Shown here piece after piece: positions 1 to 10,035 of a stretch of 51,326 nucleotides of DNA. The notes beneath the pieces were generated by a model. The model was given only the letters and a program-made list of their open reading frames with translations. It did not search any database and was not told where the DNA came from. The stretch's first letter is position 1. Each line of letters opens with the position of its first letter. Both the position numbers and the translations under genes were made by a program. Origin of the DNA: an uncultured archaeon A07HR60 (GTDB taxonomy: Archaea; Halobacteriota; Halobacteria; Halobacteriales; Haloferacaceae); assembly GCA_000496235.1 (NCBI GenBank), contig KI543234.1, forward strand, positions 314,598-365,923. The letters are read 5' to 3'.

Positions 1-1142
1 GCTGGGATGTCACGTTGGACACGCTGAAGACGAGTGTACTCTGGAATGAGGTCCATAATCTCTGCGACGAGACCCGTCGCCTCCGCGCTCGTGAGCGGGT
101 CGTACTCGTCACGGCGCCAGCTGTCGTACACACGCGTCCCTTCGACCACGAGTGTGGGATAGATCTTGAGATAATCCGGCCGCCATGCGGAATCGTCGAA
201 CAGCCGGCGGAAGTCTTCCAGACACATCTCCCGGGTCATCCCCGGCTGGCCAGGCATCATGTGGAATCCGACTTTGAAGGCGGCGTCTCTGAGCCGGCGA
301 TTCGCGTCTCGAGACGCCTGGGTCCCGTGACCGCGGTGCATCTCCCGGTTGATCCGCTCGTAGGTGGTCTGGACGCCAACTTCGACTTTGGTGCCGCCCA
401 GCCCGAGCATCCGGTCGATCTGCTCGGGGTCACACCAGTCAGGTTTCGTCTCGAAGGTGGTCGCGATATTCCGGATCGCGTTGGTTTCGTTGTCTGCGAT
501 CACGTCCTCGAGATAGCGGAAGTCCACGTCTTCGGGGTCGGGCGCAAACGACTCCGTCTGTGATGGGTCGGGGTCTCTCTCGGAGTCGTAATCGTTCATC
601 GCTTCCAGCGCCCGCTTCAGGAACCATTCCTGATAGTCGTGCGACCGGGCGGTCATCGTCCCGCCCATCAAGATCAATTCCACCTTGTCGACAGGGTGGC
701 CGATCTGGCGGAGTTGGTCCAGTCTGAGTGTCACCTGACCGTACGGGTCGTAGTCGTTTTGCTTGCCTCGCGCGGCTGCAGGCTCATGGCCGGTGTACGA
801 CTGCGCCGAGGAGAACTCACTTGCAGGCCCCCCGGGACAGTAGAGACACTTCCCGTGTGGGCAGGTGTGTGGCGATGTCATAATTGCCACTGGTGATACT
901 CCCGAGGCGGTCCGGACTGGTTTGCGCTGGACGACCTCCCGGACCTCCTCGCGACGCTCGTCTGGCGCTCTGTCCAGCAAATCCGAGTTCCGTGGCACTC
1001 TCGGCGCAGAGTGATTCGAGCAGACCTGTCGTTTGGCCTGTTCCAACTCGTCTCGCTGAATGTCTCCTTTGACGATTCGGCCGACCAACTCCTGACAGAC
1101 GCGCTCGAAGACGTCGTCTTCACCGGCCGCGTCGGTACTCAT
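1..1142 (-). CDS. elp3: Elp3 tRNA U34 carboxymethyltransferase, radical SAM/acetyltransferase (N-terminal part; runs off the window edge)
   Basis: Archaeal Elp3 makes the carboxymethyl group on wobble uridine 34 of tRNA, using a radical-SAM iron-sulfur domain and a GNAT acetyl-CoA domain. About 380 codons are visible on the minus strand from an ATG at 1142. The radical-SAM cluster motif is C94-x4-C99-x2-C102 (CPHGKCLYCPGG). It is followed by the expected LILMGGT and VEVGVQTTYERINREMHRGH segments of the barrel. The C-terminal GNAT domain lies outside the window. The gene is open to the edge, not broken. A TATA-like GCTTATTC (minus strand, 1167-1174) sits about 24 bases upstream of the ATG, which supports this start and a nearly leaderless transcript. 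Confidence 0.93.
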   Translation of the reverse strand, partial: MSTDAAGEDDVFERVCQELVGRIVKGDIQRDELEQAKRQVCSNHSAPRVPRNSDLLDRAPDERREEVREVVQRKPVRTASGVSPVAIMTSPHTCPHGKCLYCPGGPASEFSSAQSYTGHEPAAARGKQNDYDPYGQVTLRLDQLRQIGHPVDKVELILMGGTMTARSHDYQEWFLKRALEAMNDYDSERDPDPSQTESFAPDPEDVDFRYLEDVIADNETNAIRNIATTFETKPDWCDPEQIDRMLGLGGTKVEVGVQTTYERINREMHRGHGTQASRDANRRLRDAAFKVGFHMMPGQPGMTREMCLEDFRRLFDDSAWRPDYLKIYPTLVVEGTRVYDSWRRDEYDPLTSAEATGLVAEIMDLIPEYTRLQRVQRDIP

Positions 1143-1490
1143 TGCTATTCAGTCGCCGTGTCCGGAGAATAAGCGTGTCGCTCCCCGACAGCCAATCTGG
1201 TCACCCAACGTGAGGGCAAAGCCGCGCAGGATCCGCTTCGACATAATCTACAGATAGCACTGGCTCCAGTGAGTGGAGACACGATACGGATTATCGGATT
1301 GGTTTAGCCCAGAACTACGACTCTCCCGCACTGCTCACTCGCCAGCTATCCGTTAACGAATCGCTCAGGGGCGATCATCGTAGGGTTCGTCTTGACGCCG
1401 TCTGAGCGGTTTCATACCATACAGCAGTCACGAACGACGAGCCCGAGCCCGCTCTGGCACGCACTGAACCACAGGCGAGCCCGTGGTCAA
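1143..1490. other. Intergenic, no gene seen
   Basis: About 350 bases between the elp3 start and the end of the DHH-like gene; both genes are on the minus strand. Apart from the elp3 promoter at its left end I see no supported reading frame, RNA gene or strong hairpin. Short open frames entering from the right are shadows of the neighbouring gene. Confidence 0.6.
1167..1174 (-). promoter_or_regulatory. TATA-like box of elp3
   Basis: GCTTATTC on the minus strand, about 24 bases upstream of the elp3 ATG. The spacing is typical of leaderless haloarchaeal transcripts. Confidence 0.5.
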
Positions 1491-3812
1491 TCAGAAGAGG
1501 TCAGCCGTCACGTCGATAACGGCGTTTTCGGCGGCCTCTCGCTCGCCAGCAAGGAACTCGATCCGGCCCGCGCGGATGTCAGCGACTTCCAGATCGGCAT
1601 CTGGCACCTGCTCGCCCGCGGCCTCGGCCACGTCGCGGATATTCAGATCAGCAGTCGAGCGGAGATACAGTTCGTCGGTGCCCACGCCGAGTGTGACGGA
1701 ATGGGTGTCACGATTGCTCCGGTGGAGTTCGTCTAAGAGGAGCGTTTTCGGGGGGAAATCGAAGCGGTGAGTGAACGCGTCCGTATCGAGGACAGACGCT
1801 TCAATCCCGTCCACTTCGACCGACTGCAGGTTCTTGACGGCAGTATCGATCTCACGGTCCAGTTTCTCGCGGAACTGTTCAGCAACGTGTCGAGCCAGGT
1901 CGCCATCGTCGTCGAACAGCAGGTCCGCGATTAGTTCGCGTTTGTCCTGATACGACTGGTGATACGCTTCAAGCGCAATTGCCTCCCTAAGCTCGGCGAT
2001 CCGGCCAGAGTCGTATCCGGCATCCGCCGCGAGCGTCGTGTACGCCTCAGGTGGTGACTCCCAGTAGCTCACTGCCGGGAGATGCTCGATATCGCCGCTG
2101 ACCTCGCTGTTGACCGTCGATGCGAGGTTTGTCGCCAACGCACCGTTGGAGAGCGTCCCGTCGGTGTCTGCCAAATCCGGGCTCACGAGAACGTTCACCG
2201 TCTCGGCAACCTCGGGATCCGCGACGCTGGCGTCGACGACCACGCGCTCGGCGTCGTAGATATCGAGGAGAGCCAGTCCGTCGGCAGACTCAGTCGTCGA
2301 GCCTGTCCCAATCAGGAGAAACAGCGGGAGGTTCTCGTCGTGGCGGTCCCGGTTTTGCAGCATCCGAGACGTGTCGTTGGTGGCGTCGTCCATATCGTAG
2401 ACGGACTCCTCGATCGGTCGGCGAGTGAAGTAGTGGTATTCGGCGTCACTTTCAGAGTGTTCCTCACGGACGAGCGGTAACACCGCGCGTTCGATCGCGG
2501 CACCCGCCACGTATCCGTCGGCCGATGCCGGGTGACGAACAACGATTGGCCGGTCCTGGAAGATAGCCCGCCGAATGGTTTCTGCGGCATCGAGCAGGCT
2601 CTCAGGCAGGCTCTCGACGGTCTCGTCGCCACCAACAGGGGTAACATCAGACGGCCGGGCGCGGTCTGTCATTGCATCTGTAAGCCGCTGAGTGACCGCT
2701 TCTGCTGCCGTGCCGTCGAGTACTTCCAGCTCATCAGCCTCGATCTGGAGTTCCTCACGACGCAGTTCCACCTCGCCTTCGAGAAAGACAGTGTCTCCAG
2801 CGTCGATATCAGGATACGCGCGGACACCGGGTTCGACGAATGCCGCACAGTCCACGACGCCAGACTCGTCTCGCAGTTCAAACACGGTCGGGCCACCGGT
2901 CTGGCGTGCACTCGCGATTTCTCCCTCGACTCGAACTGTGTCTCCGACTCGATCGTCGAGAGACGCGACTGGGACGCGGTCCGTATCTGAGGCTGATTCG
3001 CTCCCGAATTCGAAGTCGCCCTCGCTTTCATCAGTATCAACTACATCGTCGCCGTCGTCGGTACTGCTGGCATCACTCGCTGGGACAGTTGTCCCGGAGT
3101 CGACTGAGCCGTCGTCTGTCGCAGTGGCATCGTCCTGTTCAGAGGAATCCTCGTCGTTCGACTCCGCCGGTGACCCCGAGGTAATCCCGTCTGACTCGGT
3201 GTCGGCAATAGAATCTGTATCTGATTGGGCCGCATCGCCGTGGGATTTCGACCGGTGCTGGGCTTCACCAGCCGAGTCAGGATCCGGCTGGGACGCCGAC
3301 TCTGAGGTGGTGGTCTGGCTGGACTCTGATTCTTGATCAGATTCGACGGCTGAGTCTGCTGTCGAACCTGTGTTCGCACTTGATGATGTATCGGCGTCCG
3401 TCTCAGACTCAGAATCCGAATCATCGTCATCACTATCCGGCACCCGAGTCGTGCCGTCTTCCTGAACGAGTTCTCCGCGGAACTCGCGGGCAGACTGTCG
3501 AATCGACCACGCGAGGTCGATATTCCCGTTATCGCGGACGTTCGTCACCTGGATGAACACGTTATCACCGGGTTCCCACTCAAGAGATTCGAGCCGCCGA
3601 TCCAGTTCCGAGCGGTGTAACAGGCCAGTGACGTTAGACGACAGATCGACAAACACACCGAAATCAGCGTAGCCGTCGACCTCACCGTGGTAGAATCGGT
3701 TCGATTCGAGTTGATCTGGGCTATTCCCTCGGAAATCAAAGACGACATCTTCCTCGTGGCTGCCGCAGATACGGCCGTCGACAGACGTGCCACAAATGAT
3801 ACAAGCTCCCAT
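1491..3812 (-). CDS. Zinc finger-S1-OB-fold protein with degenerate DHH/RecJ-Cdc45-like domain
   Basis: A 773-residue multidomain nucleic-acid-binding protein. In order: a small zinc finger (C4, C7, C16, H19), an S1 domain (about residues 35-110, FGVFVDLSSNVTGLLHRSEL), an extremely acidic Ser/Asp/Glu linker of roughly 165 residues, an OB-fold (GDTVRVEGEIASARQTGG), and a C-terminal DHH-superfamily region. The DHH signature looks eroded. Where active haloarchaeal relatives read HHADADGY this one reads HPASADGY, and the position expected for DHH reads VVVDAS. It may therefore be a non-catalytic RecJ/Cdc45-type scaffold acting in replication or RNA processing; that is inference. I chose the ATG at 3812 because the zinc finger begins immediately there; in-frame codons continue upstream to 3989 but encode unrelated residues. 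Confidence 0.82.
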   Translation of the reverse strand: MGACIICGTSVDGRICGSHEEDVVFDFRGNSPDQLESNRFYHGEVDGYADFGVFVDLSSNVTGLLHRSELDRRLESLEWEPGDNVFIQVTNVRDNGNIDLAWSIRQSAREFRGELVQEDGTTRVPDSDDDDSDSESETDADTSSSANTGSTADSAVESDQESESSQTTTSESASQPDPDSAGEAQHRSKSHGDAAQSDTDSIADTESDGITSGSPAESNDEDSSEQDDATATDDGSVDSGTTVPASDASSTDDGDDVVDTDESEGDFEFGSESASDTDRVPVASLDDRVGDTVRVEGEIASARQTGGPTVFELRDESGVVDCAAFVEPGVRAYPDIDAGDTVFLEGEVELRREELQIEADELEVLDGTAAEAVTQRLTDAMTDRARPSDVTPVGGDETVESLPESLLDAAETIRRAIFQDRPIVVRHPASADGYVAGAAIERAVLPLVREEHSESDAEYHYFTRRPIEESVYDMDDATNDTSRMLQNRDRHDENLPLFLLIGTGSTTESADGLALLDIYDAERVVVDASVADPEVAETVNVLVSPDLADTDGTLSNGALATNLASTVNSEVSGDIEHLPAVSYWESPPEAYTTLAADAGYDSGRIAELREAIALEAYHQSYQDKRELIADLLFDDDGDLARHVAEQFREKLDREIDTAVKNLQSVEVDGIEASVLDTDAFTHRFDFPPKTLLLDELHRSNRDTHSVTLGVGTDELYLRSTADLNIRDVAEAAGEQVPDADLEVADIRAGRIEFLAGEREAAENAVIDVTADLF

Positions 3813-4077
3813 TTCCTGTACAAAAGCACTGCCAACTAAAACTGTTGTCGAAGTCCACCTGAATCGGATAAGATAACACTGGAGGAAAGCCCTGCTGATG
3901 AGGCCGATGAAGTCACCCAGAAGTCCGAGGCTCGGGATAGTCGTCTCGTACCGCAACGAACAGTCGCCAGCGAGTAGCGTAGTGCGCATTCACACAGACT
4001 GGTGTCCGAAACTGCCCGCTCAAGCGGGTCACTCGAACACAATGATCTGCATCAACCTGGCACGACTTCGAACTCGG

Positions 4078-4665
4078 TCACCCAGTCAGCGTCCGGACAG
4101 CCGCGACGCCACGGTAGGCCACGCCAAAGGCGAACAGCCCTGGGACAGCCGACGCGAGGAGAATCCGGGGCCACGAGGCGCGGTGGATACGCCGCAATCC
4201 GAACATCAAGAGTCCGATTCCATAGCCTGCACAGACGACCCGCAATAGAGGAATCGGCGGCCCGGCGAGTGCCATCGGTGCCGTCGCGTACGCCACGACC
4301 TGGACTGTCTGGCTTACCCCCGAGCGGTCAGTAGTCGTCACGATCAGTGAGATGGTCGTGAGTGCGGCTGTCAAGTGTAATGCCGCTGGAGCTGCCAGGA
4401 AACTCACTGCCAGCACCGTCACGACACCAGACAGCAGTCGGCTCTCGGCGATCCCTGGAATCACCGCAGGAGACGTCACCAGCCACCCAGAGATGAATCC
4501 ACTAGCGACCACAATCGCGAAGGTGAGCCCGGGTCCCTGGTCTCCTTCACCGATACCCGTGGTAAAAAATCGCCGCGGATGAGTCATCACCTCGACCCAT
4601 GCACGTCCGATCCCGCGGATTCCGCGGTCACGTCCGCCGCTTGGCTCTTCGATCCAGGTCGTCAC
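4078..4665 (-). CDS. YIP1 family membrane protein
   Basis: A 195-residue integral membrane protein of the YIP1 family as it occurs in haloarchaea; its molecular role is unknown. The N-terminus is cytoplasmic-looking (WVEVMTHPRRFFTTGIGEGDQGPGLTFA). Around five to six hydrophobic segments follow (about residues 48-66, 78-100, 102-118, 122-140, 143-160, 168-185). It starts with GTG at 4665. An AT-richer stretch (GTCATACTCG, minus strand) lies about 28 bases upstream. It stands alone between the DHH-like gene and the rhodanese gene, on the minus strand. Family assignment rests on the N-terminal PxxFF motif plus topology. Confidence 0.72.
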   Translation of the reverse strand: MTTWIEEPSGGRDRGIRGIGRAWVEVMTHPRRFFTTGIGEGDQGPGLTFAIVVASGFISGWLVTSPAVIPGIAESRLLSGVVTVLAVSFLAAPAALHLTAALTTISLIVTTTDRSGVSQTVQVVAYATAPMALAGPPIPLLRVVCAGYGIGLLMFGLRRIHRASWPRILLASAVPGLFAFGVAYRGVAAVRTLTG

Positions 4666-5104
4666 GTCACCCCGTGAGACCCGAGCGAGTATGACGGTGC
4701 TGATTCGAGCCTGACGGACGGTGAGTCCACCGGACGCCCAGCCTGTGCGATCACGACAGGAGTGGCACGAACATATTCCAGATCAGGTGACTCCCTCGCG
4801 TTACTCCCGCGTCGGGTCGGTAAAACGGACTGTACTCTCAGCTAATCGACCAGGTGGTGACGAGTGTAACGAGTCAGTTCACGGGAGAGGTGGAATCGAC
4901 GAGCCGAGTAAATGTATCATTCTACGAATATGTTTTGTTCAACGTTCACGCCGCTCCGAAAACGCTCATTGCCCTGTTTCGAACGTCAGAAGCGCTTATA
5001 CGGCGGAAATAGAGGCTTCGTGCGGCTGCAGAAGCGTCACGAATGACGGCAAATCTAATCAGAATTGATAGCATGAAGCCCTCGGAAATCAATGATATAG
5101 ATGC
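4666..5104. other. Divergent intergenic region
   Basis: About 440 bases between the divergent YIP1 and rhodanese genes. It holds the promoters of both and is noticeably AT-richer from about 4905 to 5104, including candidate TATA elements near 4993 and 5050. No convincing gene is present. Confidence 0.5.
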
Positions 5105-5998
<894 letters not shown>

Positions 5999-6032
5999 CG
6001 CCGTTCCCGCCTCGATTCGAACGATTTCACGC

Positions 6033-6037
6033 TTTTT
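6033..6037 (+). terminator. T-run after the rhodanese gene
   Basis: A run of five T about 35 bases past the stop codon of the rhodanese gene, in otherwise GC-rich sequence. This is the kind of oligo-T signal that archaeal RNA polymerase uses to terminate. Weak evidence on its own. Confidence 0.3.
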
Positions 6038-6178
6038 CTGCGGTACTGTCACTGCCGGACAGGCACATCTCAGTCGCCGGTATCGCGGTCGGTGCGACCT
6101 CAGGCTCTTGAGAAAGTGATTCTGTGAGTGATTGCGGGACAACCCCCGGTGTGAAACTCATTCACGAGAGGAGAAAAA

Positions 6179-6283
6179 ATGAATTATAGGTTGTCTCGCC
6201 TGTTCGCCTCGAATCGCGGGATTGTCAGACATCTACGAGCCAGAGAACGGGTGGTAGTTGCGTCGACGCAGACGAGCGACTGA
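6179..6283 (+). CDS. Possible 34-residue basic peptide
   Basis: A short open frame (MNYRLSRLFASNRG...) of 34 codons with an unusually good Shine-Dalgarno sequence, AGAGGAG, six bases before the ATG. It lies in the gap between the convergent rhodanese and photolyase genes. The predicted peptide is rich in Arg, which is unlike the acidic proteome around it. Only the ribosome-binding site and a clean stop support it; no family is recognised. Confidence 0.22.
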   Translation: MNYRLSRLFASNRGIVRHLRARERVVVASTQTSD

Positions 6284-6311
6284 TTCTGACCAGATTAAAT
6301 TGGCAGCGTCG

Positions 6312-7703
6312 TCAGCGCTTGCCGAGGGCCTCCTCGAACACACGCTGGGCGCGTTCGTACCCCTGATTCCGGTCGACAATGGGGTCCGCGTACTCGGGAG
6401 CCAATCGATTCCGTTCGGAACGTGACAGGGTTGGCCAGTCAATTACTTTGCCGGCCGGGACATCACTGAGTTCGGGGACGTACTCTTTCATGTACCGGGC
6501 ATTCCCGTCGTATTTCGAGGCCTGACTGATCGGGTCGAAAATCCGCACGTCGACAGAGTCGGTCCCCGTCGAAGCAGTCCACTGCCAACTTCCGTGATTC
6601 GAGGCATAATCGTGGTCGATCAGCTTCCGGGTGAACTGCCGGGCTCCTTCACGCCAGTCGATCAGGAGGTGCTTCGTGAGGAAGCTTGCGACGACCTGTC
6701 GGGGTCGATTGTGGATGTAGCCTTCCTGTTCGAGTTGCCGCATTCCGGCGTCGACCAGTGGGTAGCCTGTCTCTCCATTCACCCACGCCCGGAAGTCCTC
6801 GTCATCGTTACGCCAGGCGATCTTGTTTGGGATGGACTTGTAGTTGGATACCGCGAGATCCGGGTTGTAGTACAATAGATGATAGTTCTGCTCGCGCCAA
6901 CTCAACTCGTAGCGGTATTTGTCGACGTTGCGACGTTCGGAGCCGTAGGTTGATTCGTACACCTCACTGGCGGCGTTGTACACCTCGCGAATCCCGATGA
7001 TACCCGAGGAGAGATACGGAGACATTCGCGAGACGGTCTGGGCCGGGCGGTCCACGGCGCCCTCAAGATCGTCGCGAGTGTCGTTGTAGGTAAGCAACCC
7101 TTCTTGTGTGAACCGGTCAAGACGGTCTCTGGCGCCTGCGTACCCCGGTGTAGGCAGGTCGATGTCAGCGTCAGGTTCGGGCACAGTCTTAGGGTCGGAA
7201 ATATCGGCCAGCGACCCGGCATCCGGCTCGTCATACGGGCCTCGCTTCGGGACCTCTTCCCAGTCGTTATGAAATTGGCTGTGATTCGGGTACGACTCTT
7301 CGAGCCGATCTGGATTGACCAGAACCAGGTCTGTCCGGCTGTCCGTCGCCGTGTCGGTTCCCGCAAAGGCCTCGTCTACGGCGCGTTCTCTGTTGCGTCT
7401 GGCGGCCCGGTAATGATCGTTGTAGTAGACCGTATCGGCATCGAACTCATCAGCGAGTTCCGGCAACACCGTGTCGGGGCTGCCGACTCTGACGAGGAGG
7501 TCCGAGCCGAGTTCGCGATACCGCTCTTGCAGCTGCTTCACACTGCGGAGATACAGGGCACGCTGACGACTCCCGACCGTTTTCAGCAACTCTTTGTCGT
7601 AGACCAACACTGGGATCGTCGAGCCATCACGAGTGGCCGCTGATAATCCAGCATTGTCTCGTGTCCGGGGATCCCGGCGGTGCCAAAACAGATTCACGCT
7701 CAT
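6312..7703 (-). CDS. phr: Deoxyribodipyrimidine photolyase / cryptochrome family
   Basis: A 463-residue FAD-dependent photolyase that repairs UV-induced pyrimidine dimers using blue light. The N-terminal antenna-binding domain (from MSVNLFWHRRDPRTRDNAGL) precedes the helical FAD domain. The FAD domain includes SWREQNYHLLYYNPD, TGYPLVDAGMRQL, IHNRPRQVVASFLTK and SWQWTASTGTDS, all diagnostic of class I photolyases, and ends with the usual basic tail. I place the start at the ATG at 7703; open codons upstream to 7856 encode no conserved sequence. Haloarchaea commonly carry a CPD photolyase of this type (Phr2); which lesion this copy repairs cannot be read from sequence alone. Confidence 0.92.
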   Translation of the reverse strand: MSVNLFWHRRDPRTRDNAGLSAATRDGSTIPVLVYDKELLKTVGSRQRALYLRSVKQLQERYRELGSDLLVRVGSPDTVLPELADEFDADTVYYNDHYRAARRNRERAVDEAFAGTDTATDSRTDLVLVNPDRLEESYPNHSQFHNDWEEVPKRGPYDEPDAGSLADISDPKTVPEPDADIDLPTPGYAGARDRLDRFTQEGLLTYNDTRDDLEGAVDRPAQTVSRMSPYLSSGIIGIREVYNAASEVYESTYGSERRNVDKYRYELSWREQNYHLLYYNPDLAVSNYKSIPNKIAWRNDDEDFRAWVNGETGYPLVDAGMRQLEQEGYIHNRPRQVVASFLTKHLLIDWREGARQFTRKLIDHDYASNHGSWQWTASTGTDSVDVRIFDPISQASKYDGNARYMKEYVPELSDVPAGKVIDWPTLSRSERNRLAPEYADPIVDRNQGYERAQRVFEEALGKR

Positions 7704-8002
7704 ATAGAATACTAGATTTCCAGGAAAGAGTACCCTTCGCTGTGGACCCGCGGCATGCGAGGTGCCAGGACCCTCTCTGGGACAGCCGGTAGCGCTGTCG
7801 GCTTGAGATCGCCGTCTGGCTGACCAGAAATCGCCCAACTCGAAACAAAATGACATGATCCGTCCAGAGGGGCCGTCATTAGCTAGCGTAATTCAGTGGG
7901 CGCTCAAGAGGCGGGGGAACCACATCCTGCCACGATAGCTGCCAGATCGAGTCGACGCCGGCCGGGCAGAGGCCATTAGTCAGCGGCGCTCCTAGAGTAC
8001 CT

Positions 8003-8602
8003 GTGAACAAACAGGAAGTACGAGACGCCTGGAACGATGTGTCGGAGACGTACGCTCAGCGACGCGATCCCGACGGTTCAGACGCCGCACTGATCGACGA
8101 CCTCCTCGACCGGCTCCCGGCCGATCCGGCTGTTTTGGATATCGGCTGTGGTGATGGTGCGCGAACGCTGGCAAATCTCCCGGCCGGCAGTGTGGGAATC
8201 GATATCGCCGAAGAGGGGCTTGGACTCGCCCGCGACACTGTTCCCGAGTCACGATTAATGCAGGGAGACACCGAACGACTCCCAGCAGCAGACGACCAGT
8301 TCGACGGGGTAACCGCGTATCACGTCATTTTCCACCTCCCGCGGGGCCGTCATCCCGCAGTATATCACGAGTTTGCGCGCGTGCTGCGACCAGGCGGATG
8401 GATGCTGGCGACACTGTCAGGCGGCCGCTTCGAGACAGTCCGCCGCGGGTGGATGGGTGGCCGCATGTTCTTTTCCTCACCGGGTCGCGAACAGACGCTC
8501 GATGCGCTCCGAGAGGCAGGATTCGTCGATATCGAGACGGCCACAGCCACCGACCCGCTCGGCTCCAGCACGGAGTTCGTCTTCGCCCGTCGCGGCGAAT
8601 AG
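8003..8602 (+). CDS. Class I SAM-dependent methyltransferase
   Basis: A 199-residue methyltransferase of the Methyltransf_11 type. Motif I is VLDIGCGDGARTL (about residue 45), the acidic end of strand 2 is VGIDIAEEGL, and motif post-II/III contains the DGVTAYHVIFHL and FARVLRPGGW segments. The substrate is unknown; small molecules or quinone-like lipids are the usual targets of this class. It starts with GTG at 8003. It is monocistronic, with convergent neighbours about 60 bases downstream. Confidence 0.85.
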   Translation: MNKQEVRDAWNDVSETYAQRRDPDGSDAALIDDLLDRLPADPAVLDIGCGDGARTLANLPAGSVGIDIAEEGLGLARDTVPESRLMQGDTERLPAADDQFDGVTAYHVIFHLPRGRHPAVYHEFARVLRPGGWMLATLSGGRFETVRRGWMGGRMFFSSPGREQTLDALREAGFVDIETATATDPLGSSTEFVFARRGE

Positions 8603-8662
8603 CCGGACACATCAGCCCTTGAAACCCGCCAGAATACGCTGAGAGCGCCTCATCGTTGGCTG

Positions 8663-9124
8663 TCAGGACGTCTCTGCTCGCTCTGCCAACTCGGTGATTG
8701 TGGCGGCGTTTCTGAGGTCACCCACAGAACAGTACCACGCTCCTCGGACACCGGTCGCGTCGTTGTCGACCGGGGCGTCAAGAGGGACTAACTCGCCCAA
8801 TTCGAATACGACCACTTCAGATTCAGAAGAGAACGGGTCGATGAGTTCCTCCCAGTCGCGCCCGTTCATCGGCCCGGGCCCGCCGCGACGCTGGTCCACG
8901 CGAGACGTGACCTCGGCGTAATGGGTTATCGAGGAGGTCGGCGCAGTCCGGTAAAACGCCATGTACTGGAAGTCGGCACGAGTCCGGCCGTACGACTGCG
9001 GAGCCGGGTAAAAGCCCTCTCGGCACCGCTCGAAGGTATCACTCTGCGTCGCGACGACACACGTACGGGCCCCACCGGGAGCATCGTCGTCCGGCGTATC
9101 GTCTGCAAACTGATCGAGGTCCAT
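8663..9124 (-). CDS. Conserved haloarchaeal protein of unknown function
   Basis: A 153-residue soluble protein I cannot assign to a named family. It has an acidic N-terminus and a central stretch rich in aromatic and charged residues (YGRTRADFQYMAFYRT, followed by ITHYAEVTSRVDQRRG). The second half ends with RGAWYCSVGDL and a short helix. The pattern of conserved-looking Tyr/Trp/Arg residues suggests a folded enzyme or a ligand-binding domain, not a spurious frame. The ATG at 9124 is preceded by the ribosome-binding sequence AGGAG at the proper distance, so I prefer it to the frame's earlier codon at 9175. It lies 125 bases downstream of a methyltransferase gene on the same strand. Confidence 0.65.
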   Translation of the reverse strand: MDLDQFADDTPDDDAPGGARTCVVATQSDTFERCREGFYPAPQSYGRTRADFQYMAFYRTAPTSSITHYAEVTSRVDQRRGGPGPMNGRDWEELIDPFSSESEVVVFELGELVPLDAPVDNDATGVRGAWYCSVGDLRNAATITELAERAETS

Positions 9125-9249
9125 ACACTCCTGTCTATCTGCGCCGGGTAAAGAACACGCCTCCGACACTTGCACGCGGGCATGCTGCAGAGCGGTTCAA
9201 TCTCCTCGAGACGAGATACCGTCTCCTGGCTTCTCAATGGGAGTTCAGA

Positions 9250-9852
9250 CTACTGTTTGGCGATGACCGCGTAGAACGGGTCGCTGCTGGGCCGGTCGAC
9301 AATCTGGTCGGTGCGTGGTAATCCACCAGCTTCGGCGTATGAGGCCACCAGATCGCCCCTCTCGGTCATGGAAGCGCTACGCCAGGCGTTCACGGCTTTT
9401 GTGGGAAACATTCGGTTGCTGAAGCTCACGATCAAGACGCCTCCGTCGTCGAGAACGCGGGCGAACTCAGAGAATACGGCGCCCGGGTACTCCAAGTACT
9501 GGACAGACAGCGCACAGCAGACAGCGTCCATACTGTTAGTCTCGAGCGGAAGCGACTGATTCTCGTTGAAATTCTGGACAAAGTACTCGTCGAGTCGCTC
9601 ATTTTCTTTGAGTTCCGCCTCGTTCAATCCGTGCCCGACGACGCGACCGAGCGAGGTCGCGGGCAAGTGTGACACCCAACTGCCCATCGCGTCGAACACG
9701 CGGTCACCCGGTGTAAGCTGGTCGTCGTATAGCGTTGTCAACCGGCCGAGAAATCCGTCGTCTGCGTGAGTGACGAATCGCGGGCTATCGTAAAATTGGC
9801 CGTCGAGACTGTCGTCGAGTTTGCGTCGGTCCGCGTCCGATAGAAGAGCCAT
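9250..9852 (-). CDS. SAM-dependent methyltransferase
   Basis: A 200-residue class I methyltransferase-like protein. The ordinary glycine-rich motif I appears as RVFDAMGSWVSHLP, less canonical than in the enzyme at 8.0 kb. The later motifs are clear: LPLETNSMDAVCCALSVQYL and FARVLDDGGVLIVSFSNRMFP. Related haloarchaeal proteins begin close to FYDSPRFVTHADDGFL, so I place the start at the ATG at 9852. The frame is open to an ATG at 9969, which would add 39 residues and is the alternative. Its substrate is unknown. Confidence 0.75.
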   Translation of the reverse strand: MALLSDADRRKLDDSLDGQFYDSPRFVTHADDGFLGRLTTLYDDQLTPGDRVFDAMGSWVSHLPATSLGRVVGHGLNEAELKENERLDEYFVQNFNENQSLPLETNSMDAVCCALSVQYLEYPGAVFSEFARVLDDGGVLIVSFSNRMFPTKAVNAWRSASMTERGDLVASYAEAGGLPRTDQIVDRPSSDPFYAVIAKQ

Positions 9853-10035
9853 AATAATATACAGTAGTCGGAAACTCATCAACTCCGCGGCCCATTCGCT
9901 CGATTTTCCCCACATGCGAGAGAGCTCGGCCCCGAGACGGTCAGCCCTATTATCGGTGACGGTGACCATGTGAGCATCACCGACGGACTGGTGAGAGAAG
10001 CCACCTCACACGGCTCCGTCACAGCTGTCGCAGCG

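Noticed and set aside
15-563. Long + strand frame opposite elp3
   Set aside because: It is the complement of the conserved radical-SAM coding frame and has no recognisable protein features.
2692-3336. + strand frame of over 200 codons rich in Ser, opposite the DHH-like gene
   Set aside because: It mirrors the acidic Ser/Asp linker of the real gene; antisense of GAC/TCG codon runs stays open by composition.
4018-4032. Short GCCCGCTCAAGCGGG hairpin as another IS right end
   Set aside because: It lacks the GGATGTCAA-type tail; more likely a terminator or chance palindrome.
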